DNA of 16,043 nt. Source: Oscillospiraceae bacterium. GTDB taxonomy: Bacteria > Bacillota > Clostridia > Oscillospirales > UBA929. Below, piece after piece: positions 1-7,634 of the stretch (position 1 is the first letter of the stretch; the number at the start of each line of letters is the position of its first letter). The position numbers and the translations under genes are program-made. The DNA is taken from NCBI GenBank assembly GCA_031271525.1, contig JAISVO010000155.1, positions 1 to 16,043 on the forward strand. Reading direction: 5' to 3'. The notes under the pieces were generated by a model. It saw nothing but the letters and a program-made list of their open reading frames with translations. It was not told the DNA's origin and made no database searches.

Positions 1-561
1 AATAAATGGGAGCAGGATTCCGTCGAAGTGTTTCTTTCCGAAACGGACGCCAGCGCAGGCTCGTACGAGTTGGGCGACGGACAATACCGCGTCAATTATG
101 AAAACACGCAAAGTTTCGGCAGTCAAGGAGCGGTTGAGGGTTTCCAATCCGCAGCACGGATTGTACCCGACCGTGGTTACGATGTGATCATGGCGATCCC
201 GTTTACCACTGTAACGCCTAAAAGCGGAACAACTATTGGGCTTGATGTTCAGGTAAATGACCGCAATGAGGAAGATACACAGCGCACAAGCGTCATGATA
301 TGGAGTGACAATACGGGTAATTCGTACATATCCAATACAAATTGGGGGAGTTTAACGCTGACAGAAGCAACCGACGACACTGCCCTTGAAGTTACTCCCA
401 CCCTGTCTGCCCAGACTCCGGAAACAAGTCCGCAAAACACGGCAGAAACCAAACCCGATTCCAATCATACCGTTGCCGTAATCATCATAATACTCGCGCT
501 TGCTGTCGCTGGAATTGCTGTGTTCATTGTCCTGCGCAGGAAAAAGACCGGCAAGAAATAA
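1..561 (+). CDS. C-terminal part of an exported carbohydrate-active protein: CBM9-type module plus membrane anchor (5' partial)
   Basis: The reading frame is open from the first base, so the gene begins upstream and 186 codons are visible. The start reads NKWEQDSVEVFLSE, followed by GDGQYRVNYENTQSFG and later DVQVNDRNE and a Trp-rich end (MIWSDNTG, NTNWGSLTL). This is the pattern of family 9 carbohydrate-binding modules (CBM9), which sit at the C-terminus of xylanases and related glycosidases and bind xylan or cellulose chains. A Thr/Pro/Ser-rich linker follows (about 388-468), then a 21-residue hydrophobic helix (472-534) and a basic RRKKTGKK tail. That topology suggests an extracellular protein held in the membrane by its C-terminus. 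No LPXTG sortase motif is present. The catalytic domain, if any, lies outside the window, so the enzyme class is unknown. The gene is visibly less GC-rich than its neighbours. The CBM9 call is strong; xylanase is only a guess. Confidence 0.8.
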   Translation, partial: NKWEQDSVEVFLSETDASAGSYELGDGQYRVNYENTQSFGSQGAVEGFQSAARIVPDRGYDVIMAIPFTTVTPKSGTTIGLDVQVNDRNEEDTQRTSVMIWSDNTGNSYISNTNWGSLTLTEATDDTALEVTPTLSAQTPETSPQNTAETKPDSNHTVAVIIIILALAVAGIAVFIVLRRKKTGKK

Positions 562-586
562 GAAACCCCCATAACATAATTACGCG

Positions 587-598
587 CCCGCAAGCGGG
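587..598 (-). terminator. Weak hairpin between convergent ends, possible end of the nusA-ribF operon
   Basis: CCCG and CGGG can pair around a four-base loop (CUUG when read on the minus strand, closed by G-C). It lies 15 bases past the ribF stop (TGATAA) and between two convergent genes. There is no clear T-tract on either side, so the terminator call rests mainly on position. Confidence 0.3.
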
Positions 599-613
599 TC
601 AAGCGGAGGTTTA

Positions 614-1501
614 TCACACATCGCGTCGTCTCCGTACCTCCCGCAGATCCTCCAAGACCTGCGCGGTGAGCGCTTCGGGGGTTTCGAAGCGTCGCTCCGG
701 GCGGAGGAAACTGAGGAAGTCCACGTCGATCCGCTCGCCGTACAGCTCCCGGTCGAAGTCCAGCAGGGTGGACTCCACCGTCGGCGCGGAGAAGGTACCC
801 ACCGTCGGGCGGATTCCCACGTTGGTGGCTGCCGGATAGACACGCCCGTTCCAGCCGACGAGGGTGGCGTAGACGCCCCACGCCGGGAATTGGCGTTCCT
901 GCGGCAGCGGGAGGTTCGCGGTGGGGAACCCCAAGCTCCGCCCAAGCCCCCGCCCCCTCTCGACGAGTCCCGACAGGCGGTAGCGGTGCCCGAGGAATCG
1001 TGCGGCGCTCTCCATATCCCCCTCGGCAACCAATCCCCGGATGTAGGTCGAGCTGACCCGGGTTCCCCCGACCCGCTTCGGGGGGAGAATATCACAGCCC
1101 AAACCCTTTTGGCGGCACGCCTCGGCGAGCAGCTCGGGGGTCCCATCGCCGCCCCGTCCAAAGGTGAAGTCGTGCCCTACCACAACATGAACGGCTTTTA
1201 AGCGCCGGATTACCATCTCTTCTAAATATTCCCGCCACGGGATACTCGCTGTCTCGGCGTCGAAAGGGTCAATGATGACCTCCTGAAGCTTATAAAGGGA
1301 GCGGATCAGCGCCGCCCGCTCGTCGGTGGAGCAGAGGAGCGGTACGGGACGTCCGGTGAGGAAGGTCTGCGGGTGGGAATCATACGTCAGGGCGCAGGCG
1401 CGGCAATTCAGCTGCTTCGCGCGAGCGGCGGCGCGGCGGAAGAGCCGTCCGTGCCCAATGTGCACGCCGTCAAAGAAACCCATCGCGAGAACTCTGTTCA
1501 T
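614..1501 (-). CDS. ribF: Bifunctional riboflavin kinase / FAD synthetase
   Basis: This 295-residue cytoplasmic enzyme phosphorylates riboflavin to FMN and adenylylates FMN to FAD. The N-terminal FAD synthetase half shows the nucleotidyltransferase motif GFFDGVHIGH (residues 8-17), VVGHDFTFGRGGDG (107-120) and SSTYIRG (150-156). The C-terminal flavokinase half shows GRGLGRSLGFPTANL (183-197), ATNVGIRPTV (225-234) and ESTLLDFDRELYG (243-255). The frame stays open about 60 codons upstream, but that extension is Arg-rich and lies inside truB in another frame. The ATG at 1501 overlaps the truB stop as ATGA and puts the FDGVH motif close to the N-terminus, so I chose it. Only seven residues precede GFFDGVH, shorter than in Bacillus-type RibF. 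The Shine-Dalgarno sequence is weak, consistent with translational coupling to truB. It is the last gene of the operon. Confidence 0.95.
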   Translation of the reverse strand: MNRVLAMGFFDGVHIGHGRLFRRAAARAKQLNCRACALTYDSHPQTFLTGRPVPLLCSTDERAALIRSLYKLQEVIIDPFDAETASIPWREYLEEMVIRRLKAVHVVVGHDFTFGRGGDGTPELLAEACRQKGLGCDILPPKRVGGTRVSSTYIRGLVAEGDMESAARFLGHRYRLSGLVERGRGLGRSLGFPTANLPLPQERQFPAWGVYATLVGWNGRVYPAATNVGIRPTVGTFSAPTVESTLLDFDRELYGERIDVDFLSFLRPERRFETPEALTAQVLEDLREVRRRRDV

Positions 1502-2169
1502 GAAAACCACCCGTCCTGTGGGGCTAGGAGCCGCTCGGGGGAGACGCCGTCCACCGGAACGGCATCGGTGACCGAAAAAGGGCCGCTCGCGGTGCGCCGA
1601 ATCCCGGTCATCACCGCTCCGCTCCCTAGCGCGTGCCCGATGTCGTGGATCAGGGCGCGGACATATGTCCCGGCGGAGCACCGCACCAAAAGGGTGTGCT
1701 CATCCCCTCCGCCGGGCTGCAGGGTCAGTTCGTGTATTGTCACCGGGCGAGGCTTCCGCTCAATCTCGATTCCCTTGCGCGCCAGCTCATAGAGCTTCTT
1801 CCCGCCGACCTTCACCGCCGACACCATCGGCGGCACCTGCATTAGGTCCCCTGTGAAGTGAGGCAGTACGGCAGCCAGATCGGCGGCGGTTGGTATGTGT
1901 CCATACGTCTTGACGACTGTTCCCTCGGTGTCGTAGGTGTCGGTCTCCTCCCCGAAACAGAGGGCCGCGACATATGTCTTCTCCCCCGGCAGTTTGCTGA
2001 CAAGCTTAGTCGCCGGACCGACGAACAGGACCAGCAGCCCGGTCGCCATCGGGTCCAGCGTACCGCCGTGCCCAATCCGTTTTTCACGCAAAATGCCCCG
2101 GCACTTCGCCACGACATCGTGGCTCGTCCAGCCGGGGGCTTTATCAACCAATAGGATTCCGTTCAGCAC
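1498..2169 (-). CDS. truB: tRNA pseudouridine-55 synthase, short form without a C-terminal PUA-like domain
   Basis: TruB converts U55 in the T-loop of tRNAs to pseudouridine. The core is clear: LLVDKAPGWTSHDVV (6-20), the catalytic GHGGTLDPMATGLL (34-47) with the presumed nucleophile Asp39, KTYVAALCFGEETDTYD, VPPMVSAVKVGGKKLYE and CSAGTYVRALIHDIG. At 223 residues it is much shorter than the roughly 300 of E. coli or Bacillus TruB. It ends just after the catalytic fold, where the PUA-like domain would begin. The stop lies directly on the ribF start (ATGA), so there is no room for a frameshifted remainder. The start is GTG at 2169, preceded by GAGGGA at a good distance, and it overlaps the end of the DHH gene by seven bases. 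Confidence 0.93.
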   Translation of the reverse strand: MLNGILLVDKAPGWTSHDVVAKCRGILREKRIGHGGTLDPMATGLLVLFVGPATKLVSKLPGEKTYVAALCFGEETDTYDTEGTVVKTYGHIPTAADLAAVLPHFTGDLMQVPPMVSAVKVGGKKLYELARKGIEIERKPRPVTIHELTLQPGGGDEHTLLVRCSAGTYVRALIHDIGHALGSGAVMTGIRRTASGPFSVTDAVPVDGVSPERLLAPQDGWFS

Positions 2170-3107
2170 TGTTTGTCCCTCGCTTCGGGGTAAACTGACA
2201 GGTACGCGTCCAAGACGATTTTTCGCGCTTCATCGGAGGAAAGGTTCCCCGGGATCCGCCCGCCCGCCGCGTGACGGTGCCCGCCGCCATCCGAAAGCAG
2301 CTTGCAGATCGCGTTGGCTTCAACCGCGCCCGTTGTGCGGCAGGAAACCCTCCAATAACCTGCTTCCTCGCGGAGCAGGAATCCGGCGGAAACCCCCTCG
2401 ATGTTCTGCACCAAGCTCGTGATGTCCTCCAGATCGTCCTCGGTCGCACCGCCCCGTTCGGCGAGGGACAGCGACGCGACGGCGGCCCCGAACCCGAACC
2501 GCAAGCCAGCGAGGATGGTCTTTTCGATCTCCACCCGGCTTTGCGTCTTGCCGAAGAAGATCGCGTTGAGAGCGTGGTGGTCGGCCCCCGCGGCGATCAG
2601 AGCGGACGCGATCCGGTGGGTCTTCGCCGTGGTGTTGCTGTAGCGGAAGAGCCCCGTGTCGGTGGAAAGGGCGATGTAGAGGTTTGCCGCGATGTCCGCC
2701 GTCAGGGGGGCGCCGAGAGCCGCCAGCAGGTCGAAGACGACCTCGCCGCAAGCGGCCGCGCCGGGATCGGTGTACGTCTCGTTGGCGAAAGGCGATACAC
2801 CCGGGTGGTGATCAATCCGGAAGTCGATGACGCCGGCCGGGATACCGATCGGCAGCATCGAACCCGCAGCGGTGTCCACCGCGACGGCGGTTTCGTGGAT
2901 AAACCCGTCCGGCGGGAAGAAGGGGGCTACAAAGGGAAGGTGGCGGGGTGTGATCTCTGGATTGCGCCAGACATACGCCGTCTTGCCCAGTGAGCGGAGC
3001 CCCGCGCAGAGTGCCGACGCGCTGCCCAGCGTGTCGCCGTCGGGACGGCGGTGGGTGAGCAGCAGGTAGCGATCATGTAACTGAAAAAAACTTATGACGC
3101 TTTTCAT
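2163..3107 (-). CDS. nrnA: DHH/DHHA1 phosphoesterase, NrnA-like oligoribonuclease / pAp phosphatase
   Basis: A 314-residue DHH-family phosphoesterase. Metal-binding motifs are in order: LTHRRPDGDTLGSA (17-30; His19, Asp23, Asp25), AVAVDTA (Asp78), the signature IDHH (Asp99-His100-His101) and STDTGLFRYSNT (Asp150). The C-terminal DHHA1 substrate-binding part ends with GGGHRHAAG (274-282). Family members of this size next to rbfA and truB in Firmicutes are NrnA-type enzymes. They degrade very short RNAs to mononucleotides and dephosphorylate 3'-phosphoadenosine 5'-phosphate. The ATG at 3107 overlaps the rbfA stop as ATGA and has a GGAG motif close upstream. Its place beside RNA maturation genes fits nano-RNA turnover. 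Specificity within the DHH family (NrnA versus c-di-AMP or pAp enzymes) is inferred from context and size. Confidence 0.88.
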   Translation of the reverse strand: MKSVISFFQLHDRYLLLTHRRPDGDTLGSASALCAGLRSLGKTAYVWRNPEITPRHLPFVAPFFPPDGFIHETAVAVDTAAGSMLPIGIPAGVIDFRIDHHPGVSPFANETYTDPGAAACGEVVFDLLAALGAPLTADIAANLYIALSTDTGLFRYSNTTAKTHRIASALIAAGADHHALNAIFFGKTQSRVEIEKTILAGLRFGFGAAVASLSLAERGGATEDDLEDITSLVQNIEGVSAGFLLREEAGYWRVSCRTTGAVEANAICKLLSDGGGHRHAAGGRIPGNLSSDEARKIVLDAYLSVYPEARDKQC

Positions 3108-3445
3108 GAGGGCTCCGCGATTTCACGCAGTTTATCGAGGATTTTCGCACCCTCTTCAATCGAGTGATCGACAATGAACTCCAACTCGGGCGTATGGCGG
3201 AGCTTCAGCTCCTGACTCAGCTCCCGGCGCAGAAAGCCGGTTGCGCTGCGAAGTCCCTTCGCAATCTCCGAACCGCCGCCGAGCGACGAGACATAGACGC
3301 GGCAGACCGACAGATCCCCCGACGTATCCACCCGCGTCACGCTCATCAGTCCGTTGATACGCGGGTCCTTGCACTTGGGGATCCTGTCGGCGAGGACGCG
3401 CAGGATTTCGCCGTTGATCTGCCCGATTCGGTTTCGTGACGCCAT
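3104..3445 (-). CDS. rbfA: 30S ribosome-binding factor A
   Basis: A 113-residue single-domain KH-like protein that binds 30S precursors and helps mature the 5' end of 16S rRNA. The start MASRNRIGQINGEILRVLAD, the central PRINGLMSVTRVDTSGDLSVCRVYVS and the C-terminal LRHTPELEFIVDHSIEEGAKI are typical of RbfA across bacteria, and the length is normal (110-130). The ATG at 3445 has GGAGG about ten bases upstream. It lies 45 bases downstream of infB, the standard position in the nusA-infB operon, and its stop overlaps the start of the DHH gene. Confidence 0.96.
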   Translation of the reverse strand: MASRNRIGQINGEILRVLADRIPKCKDPRINGLMSVTRVDTSGDLSVCRVYVSSLGGGSEIAKGLRSATGFLRRELSQELKLRHTPELEFIVDHSIEEGAKILDKLREIAEPS

Positions 3446-3490
3446 CGTGTTTTTGCCTCCATCCCCCTTAGAAAATACCAGAATTTGAGT

Positions 3491-5848
3491 CTACTGTATT
3501 TCCTCCATCACAAACGCCTCGATGATGTCGCCCTCGCGGACGTCGCTGTAGCGCTCGATCGAGATGCCGCACTCGTAGCCGCTCGCGACCTCGCGGGCGT
3601 CGTCCTTGAAGCGTTTTAACGACGCAATTTCTCCCTCGTGGACGACGACGCCGTCCCGGAGGACGCGTATTTGCGCACTGCGGGTGATCTTCCCTTCCCG
3701 GACATAGCTGCCCGCGATGGTGCCGATGTTGGAGGCGCGGAACACTTGCCGCACCTCGGCTTCGCCCAGCTTTACCTCGTGGAACTTCTTCGAGAGCATC
3801 CCGCGCATCGCGGTTTCGATCTCCTCGATGCAGTCGTAGATGACCCGGTAATAGCGAATATCTACATTCGCCCGCTCGGCGTTCTGCTGCGCCGACGAAT
3901 CGGCGCGGACATTGAAGCCGACGACAATGGCGGACGCCGTTGAAGCGAGGAGCACGTCCGAGGCGTTGATCGCGCCGACACCCGAATGGATGACCCGCAC
4001 CTGCACCTCTTCGTTTGTGATCTTCTCCAGCGAGGCTCTCAGCGCTTCTGCGGACCCTTGGACATCCGCTTTGACGATAATATTGAGGACCTTCACCTGA
4101 CCCTGCTGGATCTGGGCGTAGAGGTCTTCCAATGAGACCTTTGCGGCGGGCGCCTGTACGCCGCCCTCCTTTTCCTGCTGCTTGCGCTGATTGACAAGCT
4201 CCCGCGCCATCCGCTCATCGGCGACGGTGTGGAAGACGTCGCCGGCGTCCGGAACCTCGGAAAGGCCGATGATCTCGGTCGGCACGCTGGGGCCAGCTTC
4301 CTCAAGCTTCCGGCCTTTGTCGTCGGTCATGGCGCGGATACGACCTACCGTCTTCCCGGCGATAACGATGTCGCCCTGTTTTAATGTGCCGTTTTGAACC
4401 AACACCGTCGCGACCGGGCCCCGGCCCTTGTCGAGCTTCGCTTCGATGACGGTACCCCGCGCCGCGCGGGCGGGATTCGCCTTTAATTCGCGCACATCCG
4501 CTTGGAGGACGACCATCTCAAGCAGGTGCTCAATCCCGTCGCCCGTCTTGGCGGATACCGGGCAGACGATCGTCTCGCCGCCCCATTCCTCCGGCACCAG
4601 CTCGTATTCGGTCAGCTGCTGCATAATCCGATCCGGGTTGGCGCCCTCTTTATCCATTTTGTTCAGCGCGACGACAATCGGGACCTCCGCCGCCTTCGCG
4701 TGGTTGATCGCTTCAATCGTCTGGGGCATGATGCCGTCGTCGGCGGCGACCACCAAAATCGCGATATCGGTGACCGATGCGCCCCGCGCCCGCATCGAGG
4801 TGAACGCCGCGTGACCCGGCGTGTCGAGGAAGGTGATGTGCCGGTCCTGCACTTGAACCCGGTAGGCGCCGATATGCTGGGTAATTCCGCCGAACTCGCC
4901 CGAGGCGACGTCGGCTTTTCGGATATAGTCCAAGAGACTCGTCTTGCCGTGGTCGACATGTCCCATGACGACCACGACGGGGTCCCGGGTGGAGAGGTTT
5001 TGATCCGAGTCGGCCGACTCGTCGATCAGGCGCTCCTCAATCGTGACGACAACCTCGCGCGTCACCTTCGCGCCGAACTCCATCGCGACCAAGCTCGCGG
5101 TCTCAAAGTCAACCGTCATGCTGAGGGACGCCATGACGCCCAGCTTCATCAGCTGCCGGACAACTTCGGCCCCTGCCTTCTTCAAACGGGCGGCCAGCTC
5201 GCCGACCGCGATTTCATCCGGGATGGATACCTTCAGTTGCTGCTTCTTTAGGTGCTCGATCCGCTGACGGCGGCGCTCCGCCTCCTCCTGCAGACGTTTC
5301 TGGCTGACAAACCCGGAGGGTTTTTTATCCGGGGCGCGCTTGATCTTTTCCTTCCCCTGCTTCATCCGGCCCGCTTTTTCGGGCACCAGACGCTCAACCC
5401 GCTCGTCAAACCGGGACAGATCGACGTTCGCGCCCCGGGTGTCGATGATATGGGTCTGCTTGGGTCCCCTCGGGGGCTGCTGCTGTTTCGGCTTTTGCGG
5501 CTTCTGCGGTTGGGACTGAATCTGCTGCGGCTGAGGTTGCTGCTGCTTCTTATCGGAGGGCAGGGCAGGTTCGCCCCCGGCGGCGGGGGTGGGTTCGAGG
5601 ACAGCGGGGGCCGGGGGCGGCGGGGGCGGGGCCTCCGGTTCGTGGTATGTGTCCGCGAAAATGCTCTCGATCGACTCGATTTGATTACGCTCGGTCAAGA
5701 CGGCAAAGATGAGGTTCAGCTCATCCTCCGTCAGGATCTGCATATGGTTCTTTGGCGCCGCGACATATTGGGTCATGATGTCGATAATGACCTTCGACTG
5801 TACCCCAAAATCCTTTGCCAACGCATGGATGCGGTATTCTGTACTCAC
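3491..5848 (-). CDS. infB: Translation initiation factor IF-2
   Basis: A 785-residue GTPase that places fMet-tRNA on the ribosome and promotes subunit joining. There is a small N-terminal IF2_N domain (residues 1-52). Next comes a low-complexity Pro/Gln/Lys linker (about 70-130), with a run of seven prolines and several QPQ/KPQ units. A second IF2_N region follows (about 205-260). The G domain carries GHVDHGKTS (296-304), GGIT (320-323), DTPGH (342-346), NKMD (396-399) and SAK (432-434). Domains II, III and IV follow to the end (SYVREGKITR, GYECGISIERY). The start is GTG at 5848 with GGAGGG six bases upstream. A 5-bp GC hairpin (5867-5882) sits just before that Shine-Dalgarno and could modulate access to it. 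The gene is third after nusA, following ylxR and ylxQ, with a 50-base gap. Confidence 0.98.
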   Translation of the reverse strand: MSTEYRIHALAKDFGVQSKVIIDIMTQYVAAPKNHMQILTEDELNLIFAVLTERNQIESIESIFADTYHEPEAPPPPPPAPAVLEPTPAAGGEPALPSDKKQQQPQPQQIQSQPQKPQKPKQQQPPRGPKQTHIIDTRGANVDLSRFDERVERLVPEKAGRMKQGKEKIKRAPDKKPSGFVSQKRLQEEAERRRQRIEHLKKQQLKVSIPDEIAVGELAARLKKAGAEVVRQLMKLGVMASLSMTVDFETASLVAMEFGAKVTREVVVTIEERLIDESADSDQNLSTRDPVVVVMGHVDHGKTSLLDYIRKADVASGEFGGITQHIGAYRVQVQDRHITFLDTPGHAAFTSMRARGASVTDIAILVVAADDGIMPQTIEAINHAKAAEVPIVVALNKMDKEGANPDRIMQQLTEYELVPEEWGGETIVCPVSAKTGDGIEHLLEMVVLQADVRELKANPARAARGTVIEAKLDKGRGPVATVLVQNGTLKQGDIVIAGKTVGRIRAMTDDKGRKLEEAGPSVPTEIIGLSEVPDAGDVFHTVADERMARELVNQRKQQEKEGGVQAPAAKVSLEDLYAQIQQGQVKVLNIIVKADVQGSAEALRASLEKITNEEVQVRVIHSGVGAINASDVLLASTASAIVVGFNVRADSSAQQNAERANVDIRYYRVIYDCIEEIETAMRGMLSKKFHEVKLGEAEVRQVFRASNIGTIAGSYVREGKITRSAQIRVLRDGVVVHEGEIASLKRFKDDAREVASGYECGISIERYSDVREGDIIEAFVMEEIQ

Positions 5849-5898
5849 GCGGTACCCTCCAACCTTGCGGCTCCGCGGCCGCTTGCGGAATATCTATA

Positions 5899-6219
5899 TC
5901 ATGACACAGGCGGGTTCCCGCCAATGTCCGGCAACGTCAATATGGATCTCGCGAACCCTTGGTCCGTAACGGCCGCGACAGCGCAAGGGGGTTTCCCCAG
6001 CGCCGCGCCCAACCCGGCTTTGTCAACCGGAAGGATTTTCAACAACGTCCCTGTCATAGCTGACAGCCTTTCGGCCTCGCGCCTAGCGGCGTTTCCTGCG
6101 TCGTTTGCCAGCAGGAAGACGGCGGCCTGTCCCTTCGCGCCCGCCACGGCGTCCAATCCCCAGACGACCTTCCCGGCTCGGTAGGCTAAACCCAGTGTGC
6201 GGAGATTTTGGGGGTTCAT
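5899..6219 (-). CDS. ylxQ: L7Ae/L30e-type RNA-binding protein YlxQ
   Basis: A 106-residue protein of the L7Ae/L30e/S12e/Gadd45 fold, which binds kink-turn RNA. Visible features are LGLAYRAGKVVWGLDAV (9-25), the hydrophobic strand AAVFLLANDAG (32-42) and the motif near KPPCAVAAVTDQGFARSI (76-93). Sequence identity within this family is low, so placement between ylxR and infB carries much of the assignment; this is the usual site of YlxQ in Firmicutes. The start ATG at 6219 overlaps the ylxR stop (ATGA) and has GGGAGG seven bases upstream. Its precise RNA target is not known from sequence. Confidence 0.88.
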   Translation of the reverse strand: MNPQNLRTLGLAYRAGKVVWGLDAVAGAKGQAAVFLLANDAGNAARREAERLSAMTGTLLKILPVDKAGLGAALGKPPCAVAAVTDQGFARSILTLPDIGGNPPVS

Positions 6220-6473
6220 TCGGTCGCCTCCCTCTCCAAAGCCTCAAAAATCTCTTCGGGAACCGCCGTCTTGAGGGAGCGCTCCAGCGCCCGGCTCTTC
6301 CGCACCCGTTTGAGACAAGCGCTCTTCCGGCAGAGATAGACGCCGCGCCCCTGCGCTTTTCCGACGAAGTCAAGGGAAACTGTCCCTTCGGGGGAACGCA
6401 CCACCCGGAGCAACCCGTGTTTCGGCAGATGCTCCCTGCAACCGGCGCATTGCCGGATCGGCTCGGTCTTCAT
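6216..6473 (-). CDS. rnpM: YlxR / RnpM family RNA-binding protein (DUF448)
   Basis: An 85-residue basic protein with the family pattern: PIRQCAGCRE at the start, LLRVVRSPEGTVSLDF, the signature GRGVYLC (42-48), then a Lys/Arg-rich helix. Four cysteines (9, 12, 48, 53) are spaced as in many YlxR proteins. Members bind nucleic acid, and work in Bacillus describes YlxR as a modulator of RNase P (RnpM). It sits directly after nusA with an ATGA overlap. No good Shine-Dalgarno is visible, so translation is probably coupled to nusA. Confidence 0.92.
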   Translation of the reverse strand: MKTEPIRQCAGCREHLPKHGLLRVVRSPEGTVSLDFVGKAQGRGVYLCRKSACLKRVRKSRALERSLKTAVPEEIFEALEREATE

Positions 6474-7534
6474 TGGGGCTGCTCGGCGGCCCGCGATTCC
6501 GGCTTGATGTCGATTTTGATTCCGGTCAGCTTGGCGGCGAGGCGGGCGTTTTGCCCCTCCTTACCAATCGCGAGCGAGAGCTGGTCGTCCGGGACGACGA
6601 CCCGGCAGGTCTTCGAGTCGATCAGGTCGACCCGCAGAACCGACGCGGGGGCGAGCGCTTGGGCGATGAACTCATCCTGTTCCTCCGAGAAGCGCACGAC
6701 ATCAATTTTTTCGCCGCCCAGCTCGCCGGTTACGGCGTTGATCCGCGCTCTCCGGATGCCGATACAGGCTCCGATCGGGTCCACGTCGGGGTTGTTCGAC
6801 CAGACCGCCATTTTGGTGCGCTGACCCGCTTCCCGGGCGATGGAGCGGATCTCCACCGTGCCGTCTTGTATCTCGGGGACCTCCAGCTCAAACAGCCGCT
6901 TGACAAGCCCCGGATGAGTGCGGGAGAGGAGGAGCTGCGGACCCCGGTTGGTGCGCCGTACCTCGATGACATAGACCTTCACCCGGTCCCCGATGTTCAA
7001 TAGTTCGTCCCGCATCTGCTCCCCCGGCGGGAGAGACGCTTCGGTGGTCTCGCCCTTGCTGGTAATCTCCACCATCACGCCGCCCGAACGGGGGTCGGGA
7101 CGTACGACCTGCGCGGTCAGCACCTCGTGCTCACGGGAGGAGTATTCCTCATATATCATGCCTCGCTCGGCTTCCCGTATCCCTTGGATAATGACCTGCT
7201 TCGCGGTTTGCGCCGCGATTCGCCCAAACTCGAGGGTCTGAACCTCAATGTTGACGGTGTCGCCGACATCCGCGCCGGGGGTGATTGACCGAGCGGCTTC
7301 CACAGTCATCTCAAAGGTTGGGTTTTCAACCTCCTCGACGACGACCTTTTGGAGGTACATCCGGATTGTCTTGCGCTCTTCGTCGAGATCGACGAAAATG
7401 TTCTCGGAAACGCCCGCGTTATCCCTGCGGTAGGCGGTCGTCAGGGCTTGGATAATCTTTTCGTGCATATAAGCGCGGGGGATGTTCTTCTCCCGCTCGA
7501 TCTGCGCGATGGCGTCAAAAAACTCGGCGTTCAT
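6470..7534 (-). CDS. nusA: Transcription elongation/termination factor NusA
   Basis: A 354-residue RNA-polymerase-binding factor acting in pausing, termination and antitermination. In order: an N-terminal polymerase-binding domain (1 to about 125; MNAEFFDAIAQIEREKNI), an S1 domain (about 133-200; GGVMVEITSKGETTEASLPP), KH1 (about 250-280; DPIGACIGIRRARINAV) and KH2 (about 305-345; LAIGKEGQNARLAAKLTG). The acidic C-terminal repeats of Proteobacteria are absent, as is normal for Firmicutes. The frame is open for 28 more codons upstream, but that stretch contains the promoter. The ATG at 7534 has GGGAGG five bases before it and matches the NusA N-terminus, so I used it. It is the first gene of the operon. 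rimP, normally directly upstream, is not here. Confidence 0.97.
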   Translation of the reverse strand: MNAEFFDAIAQIEREKNIPRAYMHEKIIQALTTAYRRDNAGVSENIFVDLDEERKTIRMYLQKVVVEEVENPTFEMTVEAARSITPGADVGDTVNIEVQTLEFGRIAAQTAKQVIIQGIREAERGMIYEEYSSREHEVLTAQVVRPDPRSGGVMVEITSKGETTEASLPPGEQMRDELLNIGDRVKVYVIEVRRTNRGPQLLLSRTHPGLVKRLFELEVPEIQDGTVEIRSIAREAGQRTKMAVWSNNPDVDPIGACIGIRRARINAVTGELGGEKIDVVRFSEEQDEFIAQALAPASVLRVDLIDSKTCRVVVPDDQLSLAIGKEGQNARLAAKLTGIKIDIKPESRAAEQPQ

Positions 7535-7539
7535 GTCTG

Positions 7540-7579
7540 CCTCCCACTCTATAAATAAAGAGCGGGATAACCCCACTCT
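7540..7579 (-). promoter_or_regulatory. nusA leader with two mutually exclusive hairpins, one covering the Shine-Dalgarno
   Basis: On the minus strand AGAGTGGG occurs twice (7572-7579 and 7543-7550), with its complement CCCGCTCT (7559-7566) between them; each pairing includes one G-U. The middle segment can pair upstream (8 bp, 5-base loop) or downstream (8 bp, 8-base loop). The downstream copy runs into the nusA ribosome binding site GGGAGG (7540-7545), so that fold would hide it, while the upstream fold would free it. The upstream hairpin is followed by TTATTTATA and could also pause polymerase. Pairing is seen in the sequence; a regulatory role is inferred. Confidence 0.45.
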
Positions 7580-7606
7580 CCACTCGACTACATTCACTAC
7601 CTTGGT

Positions 7607-7634
7607 ATTATAGCACACTCAGCCGAAATTGCAA
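7607..7634 (-). promoter_or_regulatory. Sigma-A-type promoter of the nusA-ribF operon
   Basis: On the minus strand the perfect -10 TATAAT (7607-7612) is preceded by TGC, giving an extended -10. A TTGCAA -35 (7629-7634) lies 16 bases upstream. Transcription would start near 7600 and leave a leader of about 65 bases before nusA. Confidence 0.8.

Noticed and set aside
1502..1681. N-terminal extension of RibF by 60 codons
   Set aside because: It lies within truB in another frame, is Arg/Pro-rich and is not part of the RibF family; the ATGA overlap start is natural.
5252..6184. Long plus-strand open frame (310 codons) opposite infB and ylxQ
   Set aside because: Leu/Gly/Arg-rich translation typical of an antisense shadow; infB is unambiguous on the other strand.
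7535..7618. N-terminal extension of NusA by 28 codons
   Set aside because: The extension covers the -10 promoter element and lacks similarity to NusA; the ATG at 7534 has a good ribosome binding site.
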